A stretch of DNA of 12,131 nt. Origin: Candidatus Dadabacteria bacterium. GTDB lineage: Bacteria; Desulfobacterota_D; UBA1144; Nemesobacterales; Nemesobacteraceae. The first letter of the stretch is position 1. Each line of letters opens with the position of its first letter. Of the stretch, positions 1 through 8,044 are shown in pieces. Made by a program: the position numbers and the translations under genes. Under the pieces are notes generated by a model that made no database searches, was not told the origin of the DNA, and was given only the letters and a program-made list of their open reading frames with translations. Where the stretch lies: positions 1 through 12,131 of the forward strand of contig JAPOSJ010000207.1 in NCBI GenBank assembly GCA_026709745.1, given 5' to 3'.

Positions 1-902
1 AAACCCCCCACATGGAACTTCCGCGGCGGTTCCCGTCCTCAACCCCCGGGAGGATACTTGAGAAAAACGAAAAAACCCTTGAAGACCTACTTGCTTCGGA
101 AAAAAAGAATATAACTGAAACATCCGTAAAGCTGACTCGGGAAGATAAGGAGCAAAAACTCTCAAGGGCAACCAGCAGCATATACGAGATATTCAGCCTC
201 GGTCAGAGCGGTCTTCGCAAAGGAGCTGCTCCCATCGCCCCACTGTGTTTTGCCGCTATAAGGCTTGGCGAAATGCTGCTTGATTTCCCCTCGACGCAAA
301 AACCCCACGTTCATGCCCTCGTGTCATTCATGCTGCTCAACGCTTCGAGGCTGCGTACCATGAACGACGGTGCCGGAAGGCCGCTGGGGATAAAGGAGCA
401 GAACCGGGAACTATGGGACAGGAACATGATCAGAAAAGGGTTTGACCACCTCGCACTCTCGGCACGAGAGGGAGAAGAAGTCACGGAAATTCACCTCAAA
501 GCCGCCGTAGATGCGGTGCACTCACTTGCGGAAAAATACGGAGACACCAACTGGGACCATATTATCTCTCTTTACGACAAGTATCTGGCATGCAATTATT
601 GTCCGCTGGTCGCACTTCAAAAGGCAATCGCCATCTCCAAAACCCGTGGACCTCAGGAAGCACTTCAGGCCATAAGCGGAATACGCGAGGTTGAAAAACT
701 GGGGTCGCACGACCTTTTTTACTCTACTCTGGGAAATCTTCATTTCCAGCTTCACAGATATGAAGACGCCATATTAAATTTCAACCGCGCGATCGGTCTT
801 TCAGATACTTCCTTTGAAAAGACGTTTTATTCCAAGAAAATAAAGATTTGTGAGGACAGGATGAACATGTCGAAGCTCTACAGACACGAGGTTTCTTTCT
901 GA
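1..902 (+). CDS. ECF42-like RNA polymerase sigma factor, C-terminal part (DUF6596/TPR); 5' end off the window
   Basis: The frame is open to the left edge and ends at TGA 900-902; the first ATG is at 12. Numbering from that ATG, residues about 55-150 match the conserved block that follows region 4 in ECF42 (DUF6596) sigma factors: IYEIF, then LCFAAIRLGEMLLDFP, HALVSFMLLNASRLRT and NRELWDRNMIRKGFDHL. Residues 158-280 continue with the helical TPR-like tail: LKAAVDAVHS, DTNWDHIISLYDKYLA, VALQKAIAISKTRGPQEAL and a final TPR-like YEDAILNFNRAIGLS. ECF42 proteins usually have about 400 residues, so some 100 residues with region 2 and most of region 4 probably lie upstream. Residues about 14-34 align only loosely with the end of region 4.2. 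ECF42 factors are thought to be controlled through this C-terminal extension rather than by a membrane anti-sigma factor. No DGPF/YCII-domain partner, their usual neighbour, is visible here. The family call rests on pattern recall, and I cannot exclude that the promoter-binding part is missing or degenerate. Confidence 0.68.
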   Translation, partial: TPHMELPRRFPSSTPGRILEKNEKTLEDLLASEKKNITETSVKLTREDKEQKLSRATSSIYEIFSLGQSGLRKGAAPIAPLCFAAIRLGEMLLDFPSTQKPHVHALVSFMLLNASRLRTMNDGAGRPLGIKEQNRELWDRNMIRKGFDHLALSAREGEEVTEIHLKAAVDAVHSLAEKYGDTNWDHIISLYDKYLACNYCPLVALQKAIAISKTRGPQEALQAISGIREVEKLGSHDLFYSTLGNLHFQLHRYEDAILNFNRAIGLSDTSFEKTFYSKKIKICEDRMNMSKLYRHEVSF

Positions 903-933
903 ATAGTTCCAAGTCGCTCAGCCGCATTCAGTC

Positions 934-1338
934 CTTAAATACGCCGTCGCATTATGTCTCACTTTATCCGTCGCACTCACTTCCGCCCAAACGCAATCCT
1001 CTGCACTGAATAAAAACACGGAGCAGTCCCCGTACTTTCAAAACAGCGTGGTTGTATCCGAGGAGAGGATTGCAACTCTAGTTGATCTATCCGTACTCAA
1101 ACAGGGGGGGGGCCGTTGATGCCGCAGCAGACCCGAGAATACACCACCAGTGGCTACCTGACATCCTGCACATTGAGAAAAAATGGGCGAGAAACTTGCG
1201 GGAAAGCTGCAGGATATGAGATACGAACTGAAAGTAACAACTGCTCTAGGAAGCATGCAGAGCGCGACCGGAGCGGGCGGGAGATTTCAAGGAGCAGGAG
1301 ATCCAAGACTCACAGGAGGAGCGGCACTTGGCTACTGA
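934..1338 (+). pseudogene. Decayed gene for a small exported protein of unknown function
   Basis: Three reading segments line up into one protein of about 135 residues. Segment 1 (934-1112, the frame of position 934) begins with LKYAVALCLTLSVALTSAQT, a typical signal peptide with a cleavage site near TSA-QT, followed by a polar mature part. It hits TGA at 1117-1119 just after a run of nine G (1104-1112). Removing one G opens the next frame, which reads AVDAAADPRIHHQWLPDILH and on to a run of six A (1178-1183). Adding one A there restores the first frame, reading MGEKLAGKLQDMRYELKVTT and ending GGAALGY at TGA 1336-1338. No ATG, GTG, TTG or CTG lies in frame between TAG 904-906 and the signal peptide, so the start codon also seems lost. 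The last seven bases overlap the 3' end of nadA on the other strand. I do not recognise the family. A real pseudogene and homopolymer sequencing errors are both possible. Confidence 0.55.
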
Positions 1339-2285
1339 GCTGATATGTAAAGCATCCTGTCTATTGATTTTTTGGCCTTGTGCGCAATTTCTTCTGGAAC
1401 CTTTACCTCATGCACCTCTTCCCTGAGGGAATTTAACACCTTCTCCACAGTTATCATCTTCATATACTCGCAGACCGCGCCCTCTTTGGCAGGGTAGAAA
1501 TTTTTTTCCGGGCTCTGCTTTCTCAGCGTGTGGAGAATTCCGGTCTCGGTCGCAACCACAAATTCTTGCGTATCGGAATTGCGCGTGTAGTCAATCATCT
1601 TTCCTGTGGAAAAAAACTTTATTTCCTTCGCAAGCTCGTCGTCCCCGGCTGCGGAGTGAAGAAAAGATGTGGTGCATCCGCACTCTGGGTGAACTATCAT
1701 TTCCGCATCTGGATAGGAGTCTTTTATTCTCCTTATGTCTCCCGGTCTTATTCCGGCGTGCACGTGACATTCCCCGGGCCAGACATGAAGTTTTCTACCC
1801 GTAACTCTAGAGACAAAAGCTCCAAGGAACATGTCGGGAAGAAAAAGTATCTCCCTGTCCCTAGGGATGGATTCCACTATCTTCACAGCGTTTGAGGAAG
1901 TAACGCAGTAGTCGGTCTCTGATTTTACGGCGGCCGATGTGTTGACGTAGGAAACCACTAGGGCATCGGGATGCTCGGACTTCCACTTTCTCAGCTGTTC
2001 AAGGTTTATGGTTTCGGCAAGGGAGCAGCCCGCCCCGGGATCGGGAATTAGCACCTTCTTGTCAGGAGAAATTATCGAAGCAGTCTCCGCCATAAAGTGA
2101 ACCCCGCAGAAGATAATGATTGCCGCGTCGGTTTCGGAAGCTTTCTGTGAGAGGCCCAGGGAATCACCGGTATAGTCTGCAAGATCCTGAATTTCCGGTA
2201 TCTGGTAGTTATGGGCCAGAATTACGGCGTTTTTTTCCTTTCTGAGCCTGTTTATTTCTTCTGAAGTGTCGTGTAAGCCATCCAT
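1332..2285 (-). CDS. nadA: Quinolinate synthase NadA
   Basis: Condenses iminoaspartate (from NadB) with dihydroxyacetone phosphate to give quinolinate, the second step of de novo NAD synthesis; a cytosolic [4Fe-4S] enzyme. The 317 residues match the usual length of about 300-350. The three cluster cysteines are at expected places: C87 in DPGAGCSLAE, C173 in WPGECHVHAG and C272 in AVCEYMKMIT. The last site has a single Cys, unlike the CxxCxxC of the E. coli enzyme. Other family blocks are AHNYQIPEIQDLADYTGDSL (24-43), FCGVHFMAETA (59-69), SYVNTSAAVK (112-121) and HPECGCTTSF (199-208). The start is ATG 2283-2285; the upstream ribosome site is weak. It is the last gene of the minus-strand run, 39 bases after nadC. 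No terminator hairpin is evident downstream, where it meets the decayed plus-strand gene tail to tail. Confidence 0.97.
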   Translation of the reverse strand: MDGLHDTSEEINRLRKEKNAVILAHNYQIPEIQDLADYTGDSLGLSQKASETDAAIIIFCGVHFMAETASIISPDKKVLIPDPGAGCSLAETINLEQLRKWKSEHPDALVVSYVNTSAAVKSETDYCVTSSNAVKIVESIPRDREILFLPDMFLGAFVSRVTGRKLHVWPGECHVHAGIRPGDIRRIKDSYPDAEMIVHPECGCTTSFLHSAAGDDELAKEIKFFSTGKMIDYTRNSDTQEFVVATETGILHTLRKQSPEKNFYPAKEGAVCEYMKMITVEKVLNSLREEVHEVKVPEEIAHKAKKSIDRMLYISAQ

Positions 2286-2324
2286 TTTAACAGCCGGGCA
2301 ATCCCGAGAGCCTGCCTTAAGATT

Positions 2325-3170
2325 TTATAACAGATCAAAAGAAATGTCTAAACAAGGAGCCGAGTGAGTAATAGCTCCCACCGATATGAAATCAACCCCG
2401 CTTCGGGCTATTTCCCCTACATTTTCAATGGTGACTCCGCCGGAAGCCTCGACAAGCGCGCGACGGCTTATCAGACGCACAGCCTCCCCTATCTTCTGGA
2501 CATCCATATTATCAAGCATTATTACGTCGACTCCGCAGGAAACCGCCTCTTCCACCTGCTCCATCGTTTTTGTCTCAACCTCTATGGGGAAGTCCTCTCC
2601 GACACTCGCCCTCACTTTACCGACGGCGACCTCTATGCCCCCCGCAGCCCTGATATGATTATCTTTTATGAGCACTCCGTCGTAAAGTCCCGTGCGGTGA
2701 TTATATCCCCCACCGGCAGCCACCGCATACTTGCTTATCCACCTGAGTCCCGGAAGGGTTTTTCTCGTATCCTTTATCTTTGCCGAAGAGTCCGCCGTGG
2801 CTTCGACGAAAAGAGAGGTAAGGGTGGAAATCCCGCTCATCTTCTGAAGGATGTTAAGCGCCGTCCTCTCCGCCGAAAGAATTGCCCTGCTTCTGCCCGT
2901 AACACGCGCCAGAACATCCGAGGGAAAAACCCTGTCCCCGTCACAGACAAACTCCTCCCATTCGCAGACAGGGTCAAGTTTCCGGAAAACCTCGCCCGCA
3001 AGCCAGATTCCCGAAATCACGCCTGAAGCCTTCGCGCACACTTCTCCTGATAGCACGGCATCTTCAGAAACGGTGCTCTCAGTCGTAACGTCGCCCCTAC
3101 CTATATCTTCCACGAGGGCAAACTCCAGAATGGCTTCGACTTCCCGGGGATAACTTTCACGCGTATTCAT
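2325..3170 (-). CDS. nadC: Nicotinate-nucleotide diphosphorylase (carboxylating) NadC
   Basis: Quinolinate phosphoribosyltransferase: quinolinate plus PRPP gives nicotinate mononucleotide, CO2 and pyrophosphate, completing the branch begun by NadB and NadA. The 281 residues are the normal family length. Visible hallmarks are EDIGRGDVTT (21-30), ERTALNILQKMSGI (101-114), KDTRKTLPGLR (133-143), KYAVAAGGGYNHR (147-159), LIKDNHI (167-173), EVET (197-200), IMLDNM (217-222) and EASGGV (241-246). These hold the expected basic and acidic active-site residues R102, R136, K137, H158, R159, K169, E198 and D220. A TTG start at 3173 is possible in frame, but I chose ATG 3168-3170: GGGAG lies 6 bases upstream of the ATG and only 3 from the TTG. 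With this start the ATG shares one base with the nadB stop (TGATG), which indicates translational coupling. Confidence 0.97.
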   Translation of the reverse strand: MNTRESYPREVEAILEFALVEDIGRGDVTTESTVSEDAVLSGEVCAKASGVISGIWLAGEVFRKLDPVCEWEEFVCDGDRVFPSDVLARVTGRSRAILSAERTALNILQKMSGISTLTSLFVEATADSSAKIKDTRKTLPGLRWISKYAVAAGGGYNHRTGLYDGVLIKDNHIRAAGGIEVAVGKVRASVGEDFPIEVETKTMEQVEEAVSCGVDVIMLDNMDVQKIGEAVRLISRRALVEASGGVTIENVGEIARSGVDFISVGAITHSAPCLDISFDLL

Positions 3171-4747
3171 CAATCGCTCCCATAAACCTCAAAACCCTTC
3201 CTGAAAACCAGATGCTTTTCATAATCCACATCCTCCTGCGGATAATCGGATCTCATATGGGCTCCGCGCGACTCTCGCCTCAAAAGAGCTGCCTGAGCAA
3301 CAAGCAAGCACACATCAAGCATCGTTCGGAGCTTAAAGGCAAACCACCCGGAAACCCCCTTGGCTTCGGAGGAAATCTCAGAAATCCGCGCCACGAACTC
3401 CTCTATGCCCTCCCGCTCTCTTACTATCCCGAGATGCGCGCTCATTCCCTTGATTACAGCATCGCGTGCATGGTTGAAAAACTCGGCATTGGCTTTTCGA
3501 GTATCGGCAAGCATAAAGCCGGAAAACTCCCTGACGCCGCCTTGGTACAAACCTAATGCCGCCCCGTCAACACACCTTTTGGCAAACACCATACACTCGA
3601 GCAGGGAGTTACTCGCAAGGCGGTTAGCACCGTGCACCCCCGTGTTCGAAACCTCACCGCAGGCATAAAGTCCTTCTATGTTAGTCTCTCCCATGAGACC
3701 TGTCCTGACCCCGCCTATGGTGTAATGTGCGGCGGGGGCTACGGGAATTCGGTCCCGGGCCAGATCAAAACCTGAGTCCATGCAAAGTCTATGTATGTTC
3801 GAGAATCTCTTCTTCACAAATCCGGGGTCCATGTGGGATAGATCCAGATAAACATAATCTTCCCCGCAGGATCTCATTTCACTGTGAATCGCTTTTGAAA
3901 CCACGTCTCTCTGCGCAAGTTCAAGAAGTGGGCTGTAGTGCTCCATGAATCTTTCTCCCCTGGCATTCAGCAGATAGGCACCTTCCCCCCTTATGGCTTC
4001 GCTCAGAAGAAAGGAGTTTTCCCTCAAGCCGCTGAAAACCGTAGGATGGAACTGAACAAACTCCATATCAGAGATATCCGCCCCAGCTCTCCAAGCAAGA
4101 GATATGCCCTCTCCCGAGGCTCCTTCCGGATTCGTGGTCCTTCTGTAAAGGGCACTTGCACCGCCTGTGGCCAGTATGGTTGAAGAAGAGGAGATTCTCA
4201 CGTAGCTTCCCCTTCCCTCATCGTAACCCCAGACACCGTAGCACTTATCTCCGTCCGAGATTATGTCTGTAACGGTAACAAGCTCCAGTATGGTCACAGA
4301 TTTGCTCGATCTTACAAAAGAGATGAGAAACTCTATCATCTCCTTTCCCGTGGAATCGCCTCCGGCGTGAAGCACCCTTCTTTTGGAATGACCGCCTTCA
4401 AGACCAAGCAGAAGACCGCTGTCGTCAGAATCAAACTTCATTCCGAGATTTATAAGATCCGCGACTCTCTCCCTGCCCTCTTCAACCAGTATTTCCACGG
4501 CGCGTCCATCACAAAGCCCCCTTCCAGCAGCAATGGTGTCCTCCTTGTGAAAAACAGGTGAGTCTTCAGGGTCGACTGCAGCTGCTATCCCCCCCTGGGC
4601 CCAGTAGGAATTACTTTGCACGAGGGTCTGCTTGGTAACCACCACGCACTGACCGAAAGAAGAGGCACGCACCGCCGAGTAAAGACCCGCAAGCCCTCCT
4701 CCTACAACGAGAAAATCGCATTTGATGTCTATAATTTCCACACTCAT
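3170..4747 (-). CDS. nadB: L-aspartate oxidase NadB
   Basis: FAD enzyme that oxidises L-aspartate to iminoaspartate, the first step of de novo NAD synthesis, using oxygen or fumarate as acceptor. The 525 residues are typical. The N-terminal FAD-binding GGGLAGL is at 16-22. SYWAQGGIAAAV (48-58) and DTIAAGRGLCD (70-80) follow. EGGHSKRRVLHAGGDSTG (117-134) is the NadB-type block of the fumarate reductase/succinate dehydrogenase flavoprotein superfamily. Substrate-side residues are in EFVQFHPTVF (H234), EAIRGEGAYL (R253), LAQRDVV (R280) and AAHYTIGGV (H341). The second FAD block is GLYACGEVSNTGVHGANRLA (359-378). The C-terminal domain ends with SRGAHMRSDYP (493-503), which suits NadB and succinate dehydrogenase; the NAD-gene neighbours and the lack of iron-sulfur or anchor subunits settle it as NadB. 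The start ATG is 22 bases after the glnD stop, and the end overlaps nadC. Confidence 0.97.
   Translation of the reverse strand: MSVEIIDIKCDFLVVGGGLAGLYSAVRASSFGQCVVVTKQTLVQSNSYWAQGGIAAAVDPEDSPVFHKEDTIAAGRGLCDGRAVEILVEEGRERVADLINLGMKFDSDDSGLLLGLEGGHSKRRVLHAGGDSTGKEMIEFLISFVRSSKSVTILELVTVTDIISDGDKCYGVWGYDEGRGSYVRISSSSTILATGGASALYRRTTNPEGASGEGISLAWRAGADISDMEFVQFHPTVFSGLRENSFLLSEAIRGEGAYLLNARGERFMEHYSPLLELAQRDVVSKAIHSEMRSCGEDYVYLDLSHMDPGFVKKRFSNIHRLCMDSGFDLARDRIPVAPAAHYTIGGVRTGLMGETNIEGLYACGEVSNTGVHGANRLASNSLLECMVFAKRCVDGAALGLYQGGVREFSGFMLADTRKANAEFFNHARDAVIKGMSAHLGIVREREGIEEFVARISEISSEAKGVSGWFAFKLRTMLDVCLLVAQAALLRRESRGAHMRSDYPQEDVDYEKHLVFRKGFEVYGSD
3177..3181 (-). promoter_or_regulatory. Ribosome binding site of nadC inside the nadB 3' end
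   Basis: On the minus strand GGGAG (3181 to 3177) stands 6 bases before ATG 3170-3168. It lies within the last codons of nadB. Its spacing decides for the ATG over the in-frame TTG one codon earlier. Confidence 0.55.
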
Positions 4748-4769
4748 CGAAACCGTCCGCCTTATCCCT

Positions 4770-7385
4770 CTAGCTCACCTCGGATATAAGAAAATTCTCT
4801 ATCTTGCGGAGTCTGCGCTCTCCGCTTATTTTGCGCCCCCTGGAATCGCGCACGTAGAACGTGTCCACGATCTGATCCGCCCTGGTGGAGATCTTTGCGT
4901 AGTCAATCGAGAGACCAAGCCCGGCAATCGTCTTGGTGATGCCGTAGAGAAGGCCCTCCCCGTCATGGGCGTAAATCTCTATCACTGTAGCTCTCTCGGA
5001 AGACTCGTTGTCAAACACTATCTCCGGGGGATATTCAGGGATATTTTTTGTGTAGGAGGAGTAGTTTTTCTGCCTCCTTCTCACCAGTTCTTCAACCTCC
5101 ACATCTCCTTCAAGCACTCTGCGAAGGTTTCGCTCCACCTTCTCCCACAGCTTAAGGTGCTCCTGTTCGCTTAAGTGGTCGACCCTGTCTACGTAGAAAA
5201 CGTCAAATGCCTTTTTGTCAAGGGTAGTTACGATTCTTGCTCCTAGGATATTAAGCCCGTTTGCGCTCAGAACGCCGCAGAACACCGAAAATATTCCTTT
5301 TCTGTCCGGAGCACAGATGGTGAACTCGTCATATTCCCCGTATGGGATCACTTCCGTGGCAAACTGCCCCTCCATAGAATCCAGCAGCCCGACATGGCGT
5401 AGGATGCTCTGTCTTGAGAACTGGCTGAAATAGGAGACCGGCATTTTCTTCAGTATCTTCCTCACGTTGCGCTCTGGAATCTCCCCTTCTGTGTCAGTCA
5501 CTATATCTGAGGTCATCTTGCTCATCCATTCCTGTTCGGTTTTGCGGTGGTAGGTTCCCTCAGACATCTGCCGAAGCGCCTTCACGTAGAGCTCCTGAAG
5601 CAGCATTCCAGTCCAGTCTTTCCAGATGTCAGGACCGACTGATCTTATGTCCGCGAATGTAAGCAGGTAGAGAAGGGAGAGGGTTTCTTCGTCAGGAATG
5701 GACTTTGCAAGCCGTTTCAGCACGACTGGATCGTCAAGATCCCTTCTCTGGGAGAAATGGACCATCGCGAGGTGATGTCTCACAAGGAATTCAAGCTGCT
5801 CTGCGTCAGCAGTGCTGAGGCCCATTCTCTTTGCTATTTTGGGAATCATAGCGGCCCCTTTCTGGGAGTGTTTTCCCCCTTGCCCTTTTCCCATATCGTG
5901 GAAAAGGCACGCGAGGAAAAGAACATGTCTTTTCACCAGGGTCTCGGCAACCTTGATTAGAAAGGGAAATTTTTTCTCGTATTCGTAATTTATAAGCCTC
6001 TCGATTTCTCTCACCATGAATATTGAGTGTATATCAACTGTGTAGACGTGATAGGAGTCGTACTGAACCATGCAGACTATCCTTGCAAACTCCGGTATGA
6101 ACCGTCCCAGAAGACGTATTTCGTTCATCTTGAGCAGTATTTTCGATACATTATTTCCAGAACGCAGAATCCGGAGAAATATCATGTTGAATTCCCGGTC
6201 GCTTTTGACTTTTTCGTCTATGCGCGAAACCTGTTCCGCCATGAGAAGTTCAAGGTACTCGCTGAATTCGACTGAGTAGCGGTCAGCGTACTCAAAAGCA
6301 CGCAGGAAATTGCAGAAATCCTCACTGAAAACATTTCTGCTCGTCACGGAGAGATGTTTGCCCTGTATGATGAACCCATGGTTAAGATGAACAGCCTTTC
6401 TTGTGAGCCTGCGACGTGCAAAAACCCTCGTGCATTTCTCCGTGAGCCTTCGGGACTGCTGAACCACCACCGCGGCGCGCAGGTAGTAGATTCTCATGAA
6501 TTTTTCCACCGCGCGTATCTTTCCATCCCTGTAGCCGAAGGACTGGGCTGCTTTGGACTGGTATTCGAAACTCAGGTTGTCATCTCTTTTTTTCGCCTGA
6601 TAATGAAGCTGGGCGCGTACGAGCAAAAGAAAGTTAAGACATTTGCGCATCACCCTGTACTCTTTTTCCGAAACGAAACCTCTGTGAAGCAGTTCCTCGA
6701 AACTTTTAGCCTTGTAACTTGCCTGGGCTATCCACATTGCCGTCTGGAACTCTCTGAGTCCTCCCTGCCCCTCCTTCACATTAGGTTCGAGAAGGTAGAG
6801 GGTTTTTCCGTACTTCTCCAACCTGCTGTCCCTTTCCTCAATCTTCCTCTTTGTGAAATCGTTTGATATTTTGGGAAGAACCTCGCCGTATATTTCATTC
6901 TCAAGTTCTTCATAAAGTCCTCGGTCCCCGCAGATGAATCTGGAGTCAAGAAGCGAACTGAGAATTGTGACGTCATTTCTGTCCATCGAAAGTTCCGTGC
7001 ATTCCTCGACATTTCTCATGCAGTTTCCCACATCAAGCCCGGTATCCCAGAGAAGGTAAAGAAGCCGCTGCGTTATATCCTCCACAAGGTCCTTTGAGCC
7101 TTTTCCGTGAAGAAAAAGAAGGTCTATGTCCGAGTATGGAGAAAGCTCTTCCCTGCCGTAACCGCCGAGAGCAACAATGCATGCCCCCTTAAGTTGAGTG
7201 TAGCCGTAGCTCTGCAGAGCGCGGCGGATGAGACTGTCCACAGCCATGCTTCTCTCGCGGGCAAGCTCATAGCCTATCATCGCCTTGTTTTTCCTTGTTC
7301 TTGAGTAATGGCGGCGGCGTATATGCTCGTAGGAGTCTGTAAAAAAAGTCAGAAGCTCCTTTTCATTTGTCTCAGTTTCTCTCAC
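4770..7385 (-). CDS. glnD: Bifunctional [protein-PII] uridylyltransferase / uridylyl-removing enzyme GlnD
   Basis: Cytosolic glutamine sensor: it attaches UMP to PII proteins when glutamine is low and removes it when glutamine is high. The 871 residues and domain order match full-length GlnD. The nucleotidyltransferase domain has GGYGREELSPYSDID (74-88) and PNVKEGQGGLRE (201-212). Next come the GlnD helical linker and an HD hydrolase domain with H452 (VDIHS), H496-D497 (CLFHDMGKG) and RHH at 536-538. Two C-terminal ACT domains follow at about 688-735 (CAPDRKGIFSVFCGVLSANG) and about 800-848 (YAHDGEGLLYGITKTIAGLG). Catalytic motifs of both activities look intact, so both reactions should be possible. 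The start is GTG 7383-7385 with no clear ribosome site; the next in-frame Met is residue 35, which would shorten the N-terminus. The gene lies 20 bases after the O-methyltransferase and 22 before nadB. No glnB, glnK, amtB or glnA is in the window. Confidence 0.97.
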   Translation of the reverse strand: MRETETNEKELLTFFTDSYEHIRRRHYSRTRKNKAMIGYELARERSMAVDSLIRRALQSYGYTQLKGACIVALGGYGREELSPYSDIDLLFLHGKGSKDLVEDITQRLLYLLWDTGLDVGNCMRNVEECTELSMDRNDVTILSSLLDSRFICGDRGLYEELENEIYGEVLPKISNDFTKRKIEERDSRLEKYGKTLYLLEPNVKEGQGGLREFQTAMWIAQASYKAKSFEELLHRGFVSEKEYRVMRKCLNFLLLVRAQLHYQAKKRDDNLSFEYQSKAAQSFGYRDGKIRAVEKFMRIYYLRAAVVVQQSRRLTEKCTRVFARRRLTRKAVHLNHGFIIQGKHLSVTSRNVFSEDFCNFLRAFEYADRYSVEFSEYLELLMAEQVSRIDEKVKSDREFNMIFLRILRSGNNVSKILLKMNEIRLLGRFIPEFARIVCMVQYDSYHVYTVDIHSIFMVREIERLINYEYEKKFPFLIKVAETLVKRHVLFLACLFHDMGKGQGGKHSQKGAAMIPKIAKRMGLSTADAEQLEFLVRHHLAMVHFSQRRDLDDPVVLKRLAKSIPDEETLSLLYLLTFADIRSVGPDIWKDWTGMLLQELYVKALRQMSEGTYHRKTEQEWMSKMTSDIVTDTEGEIPERNVRKILKKMPVSYFSQFSRQSILRHVGLLDSMEGQFATEVIPYGEYDEFTICAPDRKGIFSVFCGVLSANGLNILGARIVTTLDKKAFDVFYVDRVDHLSEQEHLKLWEKVERNLRRVLEGDVEVEELVRRRQKNYSSYTKNIPEYPPEIVFDNESSERATVIEIYAHDGEGLLYGITKTIAGLGLSIDYAKISTRADQIVDTFYVRDSRGRKISGERRLRKIENFLISEVS

Positions 7386-7405
7386 AGCAAAACAGAACTT
7401 ACGCG

Positions 7406-8044
7406 TTAAATCCTGACGCTGAGCGCCACACCGTCACGAAGGGGCAAAACCGTGGAGAAAAACCCCGGATCCGAAAACAAAAGCCGGTTAAACTCCAAAA
7501 CTCCCTGAGTACTCTCAGAGCCTCCGCCCGCAAGAACCCTTCCTCCCCAGAGCACATTATCCGTAATGAGCATCCCCCCTGGGTTAAGCTTCTCCCGTGC
7601 AAGCTCTATAACCCGTGGATAGCTCTCCTTGTCTATATCGTTGAATATAATATCAAACTTAGAGTCTGAATTCGCCAGTATATCGAGAGCATCCCCGCAC
7701 ACGAAGCGAAGCTTGGCAGCCTGACCGGCCCGCGTGAAGTACCCGTGCGCTGCCTCGGCGTTTTCCCGAAGCCAGTCCGTACAGGTTATCTCACCCTCCT
7801 CTCCGAGGGAATGGGCAAACCACAGTGCCGAGTACCCAAAACCCGAACCCATCTCGAAAATGCTTTTAGTACCACGAAAAAGACATATCTGCGAAAGGAA
7901 CCTTCCCATAAGAGGCCCTACTATTTTCACGTCGCTTCCCTCCGCCCGCTTTTCCATGTCGTAGAAAACCTCGTGGACGCGTGGGTAAAAAGAGAGTATG
8001 TAATCTTCGATCTCTGGGTTAGTTATTCTTGCGACTTCATCCAT
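7406..8044 (-). CDS. SAM-dependent O-methyltransferase, family 3 (caffeoyl-CoA OMT-like/YrrM type)
   Basis: A 212-residue class I methyltransferase of the small metal-dependent bacterial O-methyltransferases. The SAM motif I is IFEMGSGFGYSALWFA (62-77). An acidic motif II lies near CTD (88-90), CGDALDIL is at 116-123 and FNDIDKESYP at 134-143. NPGGMLITDNVLWGGRV (154-170) carries the family's D162-N163 metal site with D136. The N-terminal GPLMGRFLSQ (43-52) corresponds to the usual start of the fold. Substrate cannot be read from sequence: relatives act on catechols, and B. subtilis YrrM (TrmR) methylates 5-hydroxyuridine in tRNA. A GTG at 8047 is possible, but ATG 8042-8044 is preferred because GAGGA (8055 to 8051) lies 6 bases before it. 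The ATG overlaps the adenosyltransferase stop by one base (TGATG). The chromosomal setting argues for a housekeeping role such as tRNA modification, by inference only. Confidence 0.9.
   Translation of the reverse strand: MDEVARITNPEIEDYILSFYPRVHEVFYDMEKRAEGSDVKIVGPLMGRFLSQICLFRGTKSIFEMGSGFGYSALWFAHSLGEEGEITCTDWLRENAEAAHGYFTRAGQAAKLRFVCGDALDILANSDSKFDIIFNDIDKESYPRVIELAREKLNPGGMLITDNVLWGGRVLAGGGSESTQGVLEFNRLLFSDPGFFSTVLPLRDGVALSVRI

Noticed and set aside
1116..1343. A 75-codon plus-strand frame beginning MMPQQTREY
   Set aside because: It is the third frame through the decayed exported-protein gene, with low-complexity Arg/Ser-rich content. The signal peptide and the two other segments read in different frames.
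2295..2306. Small inverted repeat CGGG-CAAT-CCCG between nadC and nadA
   Set aside because: A 4-base stem without a U run is too weak for a terminator or attenuator, and it lies inside an evident operon.
6354..6866. A 170-codon plus-strand frame inside glnD
   Set aside because: It is antisense to the conserved GlnD linker region, with no domain and no ribosome site.
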